12,390 nt of DNA from Prevotella sp. (GTDB lineage Bacteria > Bacteroidota > Bacteroidia > Bacteroidales > Bacteroidaceae). The notes under the pieces are model-generated. The model had not been told where the DNA came from. It did no database searches and saw only the letters and a program-made list of their open reading frames with translations. Location: positions 1 through 12,390 of the forward strand of contig JAJPZD010000065.1 of assembly GCA_021204605.1 (NCBI GenBank). Reading direction: 5' to 3'. The translations under genes were made by a program, and so were the position numbers. Positions 1-7,668 of this stretch are shown in pieces. How positions within the stretch are numbered: the first letter of the stretch is position 1; each line of letters opens with the position of its first letter.

Positions 1-1684
1 TATATACCGGCAGACGGGCTGAACAACTCATCAACGGCAATATCAATATCGTTACAAGTCGGTTGCGCCTGTTCTCTATCGTCCTCGTCGCCATCACTGC
101 CGGCACGTTGCAGCCGAACCCCATTACCAATGGGATGAATGACTTTCCGTGAAGTCCCATCTTGTGCATCAGCTTGTCCATGATGAATGCAGCTCTTGCC
201 ATATATCCTGAGTCTTCCATGAACGAAATGAAGAAATAGAGGATTATAATCTGAGGCAGGAATCCTATCACTGCTCCTACTCCGGCTATCGCTCCATCTA
301 TCACCATCGCTTTCAATATTCCCTCTGGCATCGTAGCCTCAAGGAAATCGCTCAACGCTCCTACTCCCGCATCTATCCAATCCATCGGGTACTGTCCCAA
401 AGAGAACGTTACCTCGAACATTATGTACATAAACAGAATGAATACTGGGAATCCTGCGTATTTGTTTGTCACCAATGCATCAAGCACGTGGGTGATGTGG
501 TAGGTGTCGGTCTTCTTGCCCTCCTCACAGCCTGACTCTTGCAACGCTCCGTTGATGATGCCGTATTTGGCGTTCATGATAGCCGTCTCACTGTCTTCTT
601 TGGTCTCCCTAAGTATCTCCTCAGCTACTCTGTCTCTTGTGGCAATTATCTCGTCTCCATTCGGCAGCGTCTTTATCAGTTCTTCGATTTTCGAGTCTCT
701 CTCCAACATTTTTATCGACAGAAAACGGGTAGAGTATTTGTACCTTATCTGCTCGTTAATCTGTATCTTTTCCTTTACCTCGTCTATCGCAGGCTCGATG
801 TACTTTCCGTGATTCAGGTGGATGTGCCTCGTTTGGTATTTCCCGCCCTCGTTGTCGCCCTCATACACGGCTATCACAGCCTCAAACAGCTCATCCACAC
901 CTCGCCCTGTCTTGAACACGGTGGGTATCATCGGCATACCGAACAATTCTCCGAGCTTGTCGCAGTCTAACTTGTCGCCTCTTGCTTCTACCTCGTCAAA
1001 CATGTTCAATGCTCCTACCGTCTTGATGTTCATGTCTATCAACTGGGTAGTCAAATATAGGTTTCTCTCAAGGTTGTTTGAATCTATCACGTTGATTATC
1101 ACGTCTGGGGTCTTGTCAATTATGTGTTTCCTCACATAAAGCTCCTCAGGACTGTATGCTGAGAGAGAATATGTTCCCGGCAAATCCACAAGGTCGAAAC
1201 GGTAGCCGTTGCGGTTCACGTGTCCTACTTTCGCATCTACTGTTACACCTGAATAGTTGCCTACCCTCTCGTGCGCCCCAGATGCGAAATTGAATAGAGA
1301 TGTCTTTCCACTGTTGGGGTTTCCTACAAGAGCCACGTTTATCGTCTTACTCTTTTGTGTTGCTACCTTATATAATAGGTCATCACAGTTGTCCTCCACG
1401 TGAGACACGTCCTCTGGTGTTGTTTCGCTCTTTTGCTCCTCGTGGATTTTCCTCGCCTCTTCCTCCGACATCACCTCTATCATGGCCGCCTCGCTGTGGC
1501 GCAGGGAAAGCTCGTAACCCATTATCTTGTATTTCACAGGGTCTTGCAACGGGGCGTTCAGCAGCACTTCCACTTCCTTGCCGTCGATAAATCCCATCTC
1601 CACAATCCTCTTGCGGAAGCCACCGTGTCCCAATACCTTTACGATAATGGCTTTCTCTCCTGTCTTCAGTTCCGATAGTCTCAT
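1..1684 (-). CDS. feoB: FeoA-FeoB fusion, ferrous iron transport protein B (3' end cut by window edge)
   Basis: Inner-membrane GTP-gated Fe(II) importer with FeoA fused to its N-terminus, a known Bacteroidetes arrangement. The ATG at 1684-1682 begins MRLSELKTGEKA, and the frame stays open to base 1 (561 codons plus one base), so the stop lies outside. Residues 1-73 form the SH3-like FeoA domain. A charged linker of about 40 residues leads to the G domain: G1 GNPNSGKT (121-128), G3 DLPG (167-170), G4 NMFD (227-230; NMxD-like). A helical GDI-like spacer follows, and the first membrane segment starts near 411. The Gate motifs GFGCNVP (522-528) and SCSARLPVY (553-561) are both visible with their cysteines. 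The missing part should hold the remaining membrane helices. It is separated from the upstream TPR gene by 400 bases, so probably has its own promoter; I see no clear iron-regulator site. Family assignment is very secure. Confidence 0.96.
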   Translation of the reverse strand, partial: MRLSELKTGEKAIIVKVLGHGGFRKRIVEMGFIDGKEVEVLLNAPLQDPVKYKIMGYELSLRHSEAAMIEVMSEEEARKIHEEQKSETTPEDVSHVEDNCDDLLYKVATQKSKTINVALVGNPNSGKTSLFNFASGAHERVGNYSGVTVDAKVGHVNRNGYRFDLVDLPGTYSLSAYSPEELYVRKHIIDKTPDVIINVIDSNNLERNLYLTTQLIDMNIKTVGALNMFDEVEARGDKLDCDKLGELFGMPMIPTVFKTGRGVDELFEAVIAVYEGDNEGGKYQTRHIHLNHGKYIEPAIDEVKEKIQINEQIRYKYSTRFLSIKMLERDSKIEELIKTLPNGDEIIATRDRVAEEILRETKEDSETAIMNAKYGIINGALQESGCEEGKKTDTYHITHVLDALVTNKYAGFPVFILFMYIMFEVTFSLGQYPMDWIDAGVGALSDFLEATMPEGILKAMVIDGAIAGVGAVIGFLPQIIILYFFISFMEDSGYMARAAFIMDKLMHKMGLHGKSFIPLVMGFGCNVPAVMATRTIENRRNRLVTILILPLMSCSARLPVY

Positions 1685-1747
1685 TTTCGTCCGTTTTTAA
1701 ATTAAAAATTCTGTTTTTAATCTCTAATGCTTTTCCGAAAATCAATG

Positions 1748-1794
1748 CAAAAATAAAACTTTTGGGGCAAGAAATCTTGTGATTTGCAAATTTA
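1748..1794 (-). promoter_or_regulatory. Candidate Bacteroidetes-type -7 boxes upstream of feoB
   Basis: Read on the minus strand, two octamers fit the Bacteroidetes -7 consensus TAnnTTTG: TAAATTTG (1794-1787) and TATTTTTG (1755-1748). The first has a TTTG upstream, but with only 15 bases between them instead of the usual 19-21. The second has no TTTG at the expected place. Such octamers occur by chance in A/T-rich spacers, so this is only a candidate; the leader to the feoB ATG would be about 60-100 bases. Confidence 0.2.
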
Positions 1795-2026
1795 CGATAC
1801 CTGAAAACACAAAAATACCTACTTATTGTGATAGGGGAAAGCGCAGTTAGTGCAAAATAAACATCCTAAATCCCCTTCCCACCCATTTGGGGGCTTGGAA
1901 TACTGCTTGATGAAGGCCTCGATAAATCGTACCCCTATATTTTGTGAAAACCAGTGCGGCGGTGCCGAATCTGTGGAGCTAAGAGTTGAATGTTAAGAGT
2001 TGGCATTGAGAAGGAGTAGAAAGGAG

Positions 2027-2048
2027 ACCACTTTGTTGTTTTAGTGGT
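2027..2048 (-). terminator. Weak hairpin downstream of the second TPR gene
   Basis: Arms ACCACT (2027-2032) and AGTGGT (2043-2048) pair perfectly around a 10-base loop, beginning 36 bases past the TPR stop codon on the minus strand. No T-tract follows on that strand, so it does not meet the usual intrinsic-terminator pattern. It is listed as the only candidate 3' structure for this gene. Confidence 0.18.
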
Positions 2049-2084
2049 GTTGGATATGGGGGAGGTGAGGAAATAGATTTGTAG

Positions 2085-3299
2085 CTATTTACCTGCCTCT
2101 TGTTTGAGTTCGGCTACTACTTTGCAAATTTCCTCGAACTGTGGTCCCATGTTGAGGTTGTAGTAAATGTGGTAGAGTGAGGGAACCCACTTTTTCCTTT
2201 GTGTGGGGCAGAGTTGGCGGTATTTCTCCATGTAGGGGAGGGCCAGACGGTTGTATTCGAGTAACTGGCTTTGTTTTGCCATGTAATTCTCTGCATCGTT
2301 CTCAAGGAGGAGAGCGAGATTGAAATACGAGATGCCGGCATTGAAATATACATCGGGTAGGTCATCGTCGAGTGCGAGTGCCTTGTCGCTTGCTTTGACA
2401 CATTCGAGGTAACGTCCCATGTTCAACAATACGCTGCTTTTAGCCGCGAGGAATAAGGCATTACTCGGATTGGTGGCGAGTGCGGAGTTGATTATGTATA
2501 ATGCGGAATCGAGTTTGTCGTTGTTGTTGTAGTAATCAACCAAGCGGGTGAAATAGAATTTTGAAGCCCTGTCCATGTCAAAGCCTTCGTGCAAGGTGTT
2601 GACATAGTTTAATGTGTCTTCTTTCTGAAGATAAATCTCTACGAGATAACGCAACGCCTTGGATCGGTACTTGTCGCTGTCAAGAATCAGTTTTTTGTAT
2701 TTGAGGGCATAATCAGAGTTGTTAAGCTTATATCCGCAGTACATCGTGCAGAAGGTGGCGGAGAGGCACAGCGAGTCGGAATATCTGTAATTATAGTCGG
2801 TAAAAAGTGGTTGTCTGACGCAGTTTATGTAAGCGTCGAACATTGAGAACGCCTGCTCATAGTCGGCTTTTTTCAGAAAGAACAAACCGCCGCGGTAGAG
2901 GTTGACGTGATATTTGTTGAGGAAAGCAGCGTTTTTCTTGCGGAATTTGGGCTTGCTTCCGCTTAGGCGTGCGTCCACGCTGTCGAGAGCCTCGTAAGAA
3001 TTGAACATATTGCGCGACAGGGAGAAGAAAGAAGCAGTGTCGGCATTATCTTTCAGATACATTTTCTCGTTGGCAACGTCGTATTGCTTTCTGACAGCAT
3101 CGGCAAGAGTGAGATAAATTTTGATGTTGTCTCTGTTTGTGGAGTCCTTGAGCAGACTGCGCATTGATGCCTCCGCCTTATCGAGGTCGCTGCCGGTGCG
3201 GATGTTGGAACGCGCCTGTGTGATTTCGGCTTTCTGAGCGGGAATGACGATGAAAGGGAAAATAAAGAGGATGAGAAAAAGGAAAGCTCTTATGGGCAT
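2085..3299 (-). CDS. Exported tetratricopeptide-repeat protein, paralogue of the gene at 3460-4698
   Basis: A 404-residue protein of unknown function. The N-terminus MPIRAFLFLILFIFPFIVIPA is a signal peptide with a very hydrophobic core, probably cleaved near residues 21-22, so the product should act in the periplasm or on the envelope. The rest is helical with degenerate TPR units. The clearest are about residues 245-312 (ATNPSNALFLAAKSSVLL, then GRYLECVKASDKALAL) and 313-360. The stretch KPKFRKKNA at 116-124, followed by a tract ending in a QPLF motif (163-166), matches the neighbouring TPR protein closely, so the two arose by duplication. It lies 160 bases downstream of that gene behind a likely terminator, so may be transcribed separately or by read-through. 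No catalytic motif is visible; TPR proteins usually mediate protein-protein contacts. The ATG at 3299 is chosen because the signal peptide begins there. Confidence 0.85.
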   Translation of the reverse strand: MPIRAFLFLILFIFPFIVIPAQKAEITQARSNIRTGSDLDKAEASMRSLLKDSTNRDNIKIYLTLADAVRKQYDVANEKMYLKDNADTASFFSLSRNMFNSYEALDSVDARLSGSKPKFRKKNAAFLNKYHVNLYRGGLFFLKKADYEQAFSMFDAYINCVRQPLFTDYNYRYSDSLCLSATFCTMYCGYKLNNSDYALKYKKLILDSDKYRSKALRYLVEIYLQKEDTLNYVNTLHEGFDMDRASKFYFTRLVDYYNNNDKLDSALYIINSALATNPSNALFLAAKSSVLLNMGRYLECVKASDKALALDDDLPDVYFNAGISYFNLALLLENDAENYMAKQSQLLEYNRLALPYMEKYRQLCPTQRKKWVPSLYHIYYNLNMGPQFEEICKVVAELKQEAGK

Positions 3300-3369
3300 A
3301 AAACAAGATAAATTAAAAATGATGAATGAAAAATTAATACCTAAGTCAAAATAACAAAATATCGTTGCA

Positions 3370-3416
3370 AAATAAAATTATAAATAATGGCAGACAAACG
3401 GAGTCTATCTGCCATT
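3370..3416 (-). terminator. Probable intrinsic terminator of the gyrA-TPR unit
   Basis: On the minus strand, arms AATGGCAGA (3416-3408) and TCTGCCATT (3394-3386) form a perfect 9-bp stem around a 13-base loop. It is followed at once by a T-rich run (ATTTATAATTTTATTTTG). It begins 43 bases after the stop codon of the upstream TPR gene. Stem strength, position and T-rich tail fit a Rho-independent terminator, though the T-tract is interrupted by A. Confidence 0.55.
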
Positions 3417-3459
3417 GCATACATTATAGTCAAATATACATATAATGCATATTTAAAGA

Positions 3460-4698
3460 TCACTGCATATTGCTTTGAGCGGCGATGGTCTTGGCATCGT
3501 CCTCTCCGTAAACTACATAGCAGCAGTTGTAGAGGGGATAAGCCCAATAGCTTTTGAATTCTTTTACAACATCAAGGTCTTTGGCCTTTTCGAGCCAGGT
3601 GATAGCCTCTTTGTAGATACCGATAATTTCATTCTCTTGGTCAGAAGTCAGGCTGCCGGCATTCTGCGCTATTTCAGCCATTTCCTTAGCCTTGTACATA
3701 TAGGAGTTTCCGATGAGAGCGATGACAGCTATGTTTTCAGGCTGCACTTCAGTAGCCTTTGTGAAGTCAGCGATTGCATTGTCCCAGTTGTGCTTCTCGT
3801 AGTTGGCCTGCCCTTTGAGCAGCAGGGCAGTGAGGTTATTCGGATCTTGCGCCAATTTCTGTTGAACGAGAGCATCCATGCCATCGAGGTCATTGACAGC
3901 GACTAACATCTGGCATAAAGTACTGAAAATCATCTCATTGCTCTCATCAGAAGCATATATGTCCTTCAGCTTGTTGACGTATGCGATACTATCCTCGTGA
4001 GAATTGAGCTCAGCCTGCATGACTGCCAATTTGACCTGCATGGCGTCCTTAGCCGTACTTTCATCCTGCATAGCGATGTCGGCATACTTCTCCGCACTTG
4101 CATAGTCTTGAGTCAAATAAGCATCACGTGCTGCATAGAAAGCAATCTGACCGAGGTTCTCATCGACAGGTTTTGTGGTCTCATCAAAAACAGGATAGTT
4201 GGCACTCTCAACGTAAGTGGCAAGGCACTTGTAAGAGAGAGCATCGTCGATACTCTGATAGTAAACACCGCCATTTATGAGGTGATAGCGGATAGGGAAG
4301 AAACGCTCGGCGTTTTTCTTGCGGAAAGCAGGTTTAACCTTGCCCTTCTCATTAGGCTGGTTGTCGAACTCGTCACAGAGCTGTATGTCCTGGTATGCCT
4401 TAAGCATAGCATTGTAGAAGCCCACGGTGTCAAACGGAGAGACTTTTTTCTTCATCTGCTCGTTCAATTGGTTCTCGGTCATAATAGCTTGTTCCTTGAC
4501 GATTTTCTCATAAGACAGATCAACCAAGTAGTTGTAGCACTTGGCCTTTTCCTCTGCCGTCATGCCACTAAGACTACTGTTGAGTATTTGAGCAGCCTCA
4601 TCGTAGTCCTTTGTCTTGGAAACGTTCTTAAACACTTCTTGCGAAGAAGCGGACATGCAAATGAATGCAGTCGCCACCAACATAATTAACTTTTTCAT
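3460..4698 (-). CDS. Exported tetratricopeptide-repeat protein directly downstream of gyrA
   Basis: A 412-residue protein with signal peptide MKKLIMLVATAFICMSASS, cleavage likely around residues 19-20, so periplasmic or envelope-associated. The best TPR units lie at about 285-318 (PNNLTALLLKGQANYEKHNWDNAIADFTKATEVQP) and 320-372, whose second half is a KEAITWLEKAKDL helix; earlier repeats are degenerate (around 189-245). KPAFRKKNAE at 122-131 and the following tract to VFDE (170-173) are shared with the paralogue at 2085-3299. The ATG at 4698 lies 21 bases after the gyrA stop, so the two genes are almost certainly cotranscribed. A TPR gene following gyrA is, as far as I recall, a common Bacteroidales order. 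There is no known role in supercoiling, and export makes direct contact with gyrase unlikely. Function unknown; family placement is firm. Confidence 0.87.
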   Translation of the reverse strand: MKKLIMLVATAFICMSASSQEVFKNVSKTKDYDEAAQILNSSLSGMTAEEKAKCYNYLVDLSYEKIVKEQAIMTENQLNEQMKKKVSPFDTVGFYNAMLKAYQDIQLCDEFDNQPNEKGKVKPAFRKKNAERFFPIRYHLINGGVYYQSIDDALSYKCLATYVESANYPVFDETTKPVDENLGQIAFYAARDAYLTQDYASAEKYADIAMQDESTAKDAMQVKLAVMQAELNSHEDSIAYVNKLKDIYASDESNEMIFSTLCQMLVAVNDLDGMDALVQQKLAQDPNNLTALLLKGQANYEKHNWDNAIADFTKATEVQPENIAVIALIGNSYMYKAKEMAEIAQNAGSLTSDQENEIIGIYKEAITWLEKAKDLDVVKEFKSYWAYPLYNCCYVVYGEDDAKTIAAQSNMQ

Positions 4699-4719
4699 AA
4701 CTAATGTTTTTATAGATTA

Positions 4720-7383
4720 TTAAATTTCAGAATCGTTATCATCAGAGTTATCAACGTTGTTTACGCTCTCAATTTCAGGAGCGTTGTTGATGTCTTCGAC
4801 AGTGCCGTTTTCACTTTCATTGATGTTCTCACTGGTGTTGCTATTGCTATCAGCTTGTTTAGCGGCCTCAGGGTTAGTTGCCGCCCAGTCCTTGCGGCTT
4901 TCAGCCTCGGCGATAGCCTCGAGGTCGGAGCTCATCACCTTGCAGACGCTGGAGATGACATCGTTCTTCTTGGTGAGGTTGATAAGCCGCACTCCCTGTG
5001 TGGCACGTCCCATTATACGGCAGTCGGAGACCTTGAGGCGTATGAGGATACCGCTCTTGTTGATAATCATCAGGTCGTTGTCATCTGTTACCACCTTGAT
5101 AGCCACGAGGCGGCCGGTCTTTTCCGTGATGTTGAGCGTCTTGACCCCCTTGGCACCACGATTGGTGATGCGGTAATCGTCCACTTGGCTGCGCTTGCCA
5201 TAGCCATTCTCGCTGACCACCATAATCGACTCGACATCAGGCTTGTTGACAACCACCATGCCGACAACCTCATCGTCGCCTTCGTCGAGGCGCATGCCAC
5301 GCACGCCGGCGGATACACGGCCGGTAGGACGGATGGCAGATTCATGGAACCTTACCGCACGCCCGTTGCGGTCAGCCACAATCAGTTCGTTCTTGCCGTT
5401 TGTAAGGCGCACCTCAACCACCTCATCTCCCTCAACAATGTTGATAGCGTTGACACCGTTGGCTCGCGGACGACTGTAAGCCTCGAGGACGGTTTTCTTG
5501 ATCAAGCCACGCTTGGTGGCGAAAACGATATAATGAGAGTTTATGAAGTCAGGATCATCAAGACCACGGAGGCGCAGGAAAGCGTTCACGCTGTCGCCGC
5601 TCTCTATGTTGAGCAAGTTCTGAATAGCTCTTCCTTTGGAGTTCTTGGCGCCCTCTGGAATCTCATAGCATTTCAGCCAGTAGCAGCGTCCCTTCTTGGT
5701 GAAGAAGATCATAGTGTTGTGCATTGTGGCAGGATAGATATACTCCGTGAAGTCCTGGTCACGGCTCTGTGCCCCTTTGCTGCCTACACCACCCCTTGCC
5801 TGTTCACGGAAATCAGATAGAGGTGTGCGCTTGATGTATCCGAGATGGCTGATAGTGATGACTACAGGGGCGTTGGGATAGAAGTCCTCTGGATTGAAGT
5901 CCTCGCTTGAATATTTTATTTCAGTGCGTCGTGCGTCGCCATATTTCTCCTTTACGGCGATAAGTTCTTCTTTCATCACCTTCTTGCACAATTCAGGGTC
6001 ATCGAGGATAGACTGCAGGTAAGTGATCTGGCGTTCCAATTCCTCATACTCGGCGTGCAACTGCTCCATGCGAAGGCCTGTGAGTTGTGAGAGACGCATG
6101 TCAACGATAGCTTTCGACTGTAATTCATCCAACTCAAAACGCTGCTCAAGGTTACGGCAGGCATCAGAAGGAGTATTCGAGGCGCGTATGATATGTACCA
6201 CCTCATCAATATTGTCGCAAGCGATGATTAGACCCTCAAGGATGTGTGCGCGTTCCTGTGCCTTACGGAGGTCATATTTGGTCCTGCGTATGGTAACATC
6301 ATGGCGGTGCTCAACGAAATACTGCACACACTCCTTCAACGTCAGCAGACGGGGGCGACCCTTGACGAGGGCGATACAGTTGACGGAGAACGAGCTTTGC
6401 AGAGCCGTCATCTTGAACAGTTTGTTGAGAATGACATTCGCGTTGGCATCCCTTTTTACGTCGATGACGATACGCATGCCCTGTCTGCCCGACTCGTCGT
6501 TGGCATTGCTGATGCCATCGAGCTTGCCCTCTTTGACGAGGTCTGCGATATATTCGATAAGTTGCGCCTTGTTGACGCCGTAAGGAATTTCTGTTACAAC
6601 AATCTTGTCGTGCGATTCAGAACTCTCTATCTCTGCCTTTGCACGCATTACGATACGTCCGCGCCCTGTCTCGTAAGCATCCTTTACCCCCTGAATACCA
6701 TAGATATAAGCACCCGTAGGGAAGTCTGGTGCCTTGATATACTGCATGAGGCCGTCGGTATCGATATCTGGGTTGTCGATATAAGCACAGCAGCCATCTA
6801 TCACCTCACCGAGGTTGTGAGTAGGGATATTCGTGGCCATACCCACGGCGATGCCGTTACCACCGTTTACAAGCAGGTTAGGAATCTTTGTCGGCATTAC
6901 GGAAGGTTCCGTGAGAGAATCATCAAAGTTGTTGGTCATATCCACGGTTTCCTTGTCGAGGTCGTCCATGATATGCTCGCCCATCTTCGAGAGGCGACAT
7001 TCGGTGTAACGCATGGCTGCCGGTGAATCGCCATCCACGCTGCCGAAGTTGCCCTGTCCGTCCACGAGGGTGTAGCGCATGTTCCAGTCTTGTGCCATTC
7101 TTACGAGTGCACCGTAAACGGAGCTGTCGCCATGGGGGTGATACTTACCGAGCACCTCGCCTACGACGCGTGCGCATTTCTTATAGGGTTTGTCGCTTGT
7201 GTTGCCGATACCCATCATACCAAAGAGAATACGTCGGTGAACGGGCTTAAAGCCGTCGCGTACGTCAGGTAAGGCACGTGCGACAATAACAGACATCGAG
7301 TAGTCGATATAAGAGGATTTCATCTCCTCCTCGATGTTAATCTTGATAATTCTGTCCTGATCAAACGTGTTACTAATATCCAT
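4720..7383 (-). CDS. gyrA: DNA gyrase subunit A
   Basis: Breakage-reunion subunit of DNA gyrase (A2B2 with GyrB), which introduces negative supercoils using ATP in the cytoplasm. Complete at 887 residues. The winged-helix/5Y-CAP region holds ALPDVRDGFKPVHRR (37-51) and the catalytic tyrosine in MRYTE (Tyr126). The tower and coiled-coil follow to about 490. The six-bladed C-terminal pinwheel starts with a GyrA box QARGGVGSKG (528-537), which marks it as GyrA rather than ParC. The quinolone region HPHGDSSVYGALVRMAQ (82-98) keeps Ser87 (Ser83 in E. coli numbering), while Gly91 stands where E. coli has Asp87. The last 51 residues form an acidic, disordered-looking tail (14 Asp/Glu, 12 Asn, one Lys). 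The ATG at 7383 is preceded by an A-rich leader without a Shine-Dalgarno sequence, usual for the phylum. The upstream spacer has marked dyad symmetry that could matter for control. Confidence 0.98.
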   Translation of the reverse strand: MDISNTFDQDRIIKINIEEEMKSSYIDYSMSVIVARALPDVRDGFKPVHRRILFGMMGIGNTSDKPYKKCARVVGEVLGKYHPHGDSSVYGALVRMAQDWNMRYTLVDGQGNFGSVDGDSPAAMRYTECRLSKMGEHIMDDLDKETVDMTNNFDDSLTEPSVMPTKIPNLLVNGGNGIAVGMATNIPTHNLGEVIDGCCAYIDNPDIDTDGLMQYIKAPDFPTGAYIYGIQGVKDAYETGRGRIVMRAKAEIESSESHDKIVVTEIPYGVNKAQLIEYIADLVKEGKLDGISNANDESGRQGMRIVIDVKRDANANVILNKLFKMTALQSSFSVNCIALVKGRPRLLTLKECVQYFVEHRHDVTIRRTKYDLRKAQERAHILEGLIIACDNIDEVVHIIRASNTPSDACRNLEQRFELDELQSKAIVDMRLSQLTGLRMEQLHAEYEELERQITYLQSILDDPELCKKVMKEELIAVKEKYGDARRTEIKYSSEDFNPEDFYPNAPVVITISHLGYIKRTPLSDFREQARGGVGSKGAQSRDQDFTEYIYPATMHNTMIFFTKKGRCYWLKCYEIPEGAKNSKGRAIQNLLNIESGDSVNAFLRLRGLDDPDFINSHYIVFATKRGLIKKTVLEAYSRPRANGVNAINIVEGDEVVEVRLTNGKNELIVADRNGRAVRFHESAIRPTGRVSAGVRGMRLDEGDDEVVGMVVVNKPDVESIMVVSENGYGKRSQVDDYRITNRGAKGVKTLNITEKTGRLVAIKVVTDDNDLMIINKSGILIRLKVSDCRIMGRATQGVRLINLTKKNDVISSVCKVMSSDLEAIAEAESRKDWAATNPEAAKQADSNSNTSENINESENGTVEDINNAPEIESVNNVDNSDDNDSEI

Positions 7384-7458
7384 TTCAATTACAATGTTTT
7401 TTGTTGAGAATGCCCTTTAAGGCGGTTTCCTTTCGTTTTAAGCTATTTTGTGCCTAAA

Positions 7459-7530
7459 TTAGGGTGCTAAGTTAAGACTTTTTTCTGAAACATGAAAATG
7501 TTTCAGAAAAAAGTTTTAAGAGTGCCCTAA
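7459..7530. repeat. Long inverted repeat (cruciform/hairpin) upstream of gyrA
   Basis: ACTTTTTTCTGAAACAT (7477-7493) and its exact complement ATGTTTCAGAAAAAAGT (7498-7514) flank a GAAA loop: 17 perfect base pairs. After one G/T mismatch the pairing resumes for 4 bp (7472-7475 with 7516-7519). Separate outer arms TTAGGG (7459-7464) and CCCTAA (7525-7530) bracket it. In the gyrA orientation the core lies 94-131 bases before the start codon. No T-tract follows the stem on the minus strand, so a standard terminator is not the obvious reading. It could be a terminator of the efflux operon, a stable gyrA leader structure, or a supercoiling-sensitive cruciform. Confidence 0.75.
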
Positions 7531-7591
7531 AACCCTCATAAGAGGTATGACGTAGCGGTGAACAACTGAAAAATACAGAGTGGTTCTTGTG

Positions 7592-7628
7592 CAATGATGT
7601 CATTGGCAGTTCTGCGATTAATTATCGC
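7592..7628. promoter_or_regulatory. Two adjacent operator-like palindromes
   Basis: CAATGA-TG-TCATTG (7592-7605) has perfect 6-bp arms, and GCGAT-TAATT-ATCGC (7614-7628) has perfect 5-bp arms; they are 8 bases apart. They sit between the end of the efflux operon and the large gyrA-proximal inverted repeat, where a repressor or activator could act. No regulator gene is nearby to support this, and dyads this short can occur by chance. Confidence 0.2.
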
Positions 7629-7668
7629 CATTATGCCGCCATCAATCTCTTGGACTGCAGGTAGTTAT

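Larger units (their letters stand above)
1685..2084. other. 400-base gene-free spacer between the second TPR gene and feoB
   Basis: I find no convincing coding frame on either strand; open frames overlapping its right-hand end are shadows of feoB. The feoB-proximal part (about 1685-1830) is A/T-rich and holds the candidate promoter boxes. The middle has a C-run/G-run stretch at 1868-1903 (CCCC then GGGGG) that resembles a decayed G/C-skewed intergenic repeat. A 9-base direct repeat TAAGAGTTG lies at 1980-1988 and 1994-2002. The end near the TPR gene holds a small hairpin at 2027-2048. Composition suggests old repeat debris rather than a lost gene. Confidence 0.6.

Noticed and set aside
539..1745. 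Open frames of 90-145 codons on both strands at the left end
   Set aside because: They overlap the feoB reading frame, which carries clear GTPase and Gate motifs; their products are low-complexity and match no family.
3997..4689. 230-codon plus-strand frame opposite the TPR gene
   Set aside because: It is antisense to a gene with a signal peptide and TPR motifs, and reads as a mirror of that gene without domain features of its own.
4855..7026. Plus-strand frames of 186-321 codons opposite gyrA
   Set aside because: They are antisense shadows of a full-length, fully conserved gyrA; long antisense frames are expected over such genes.
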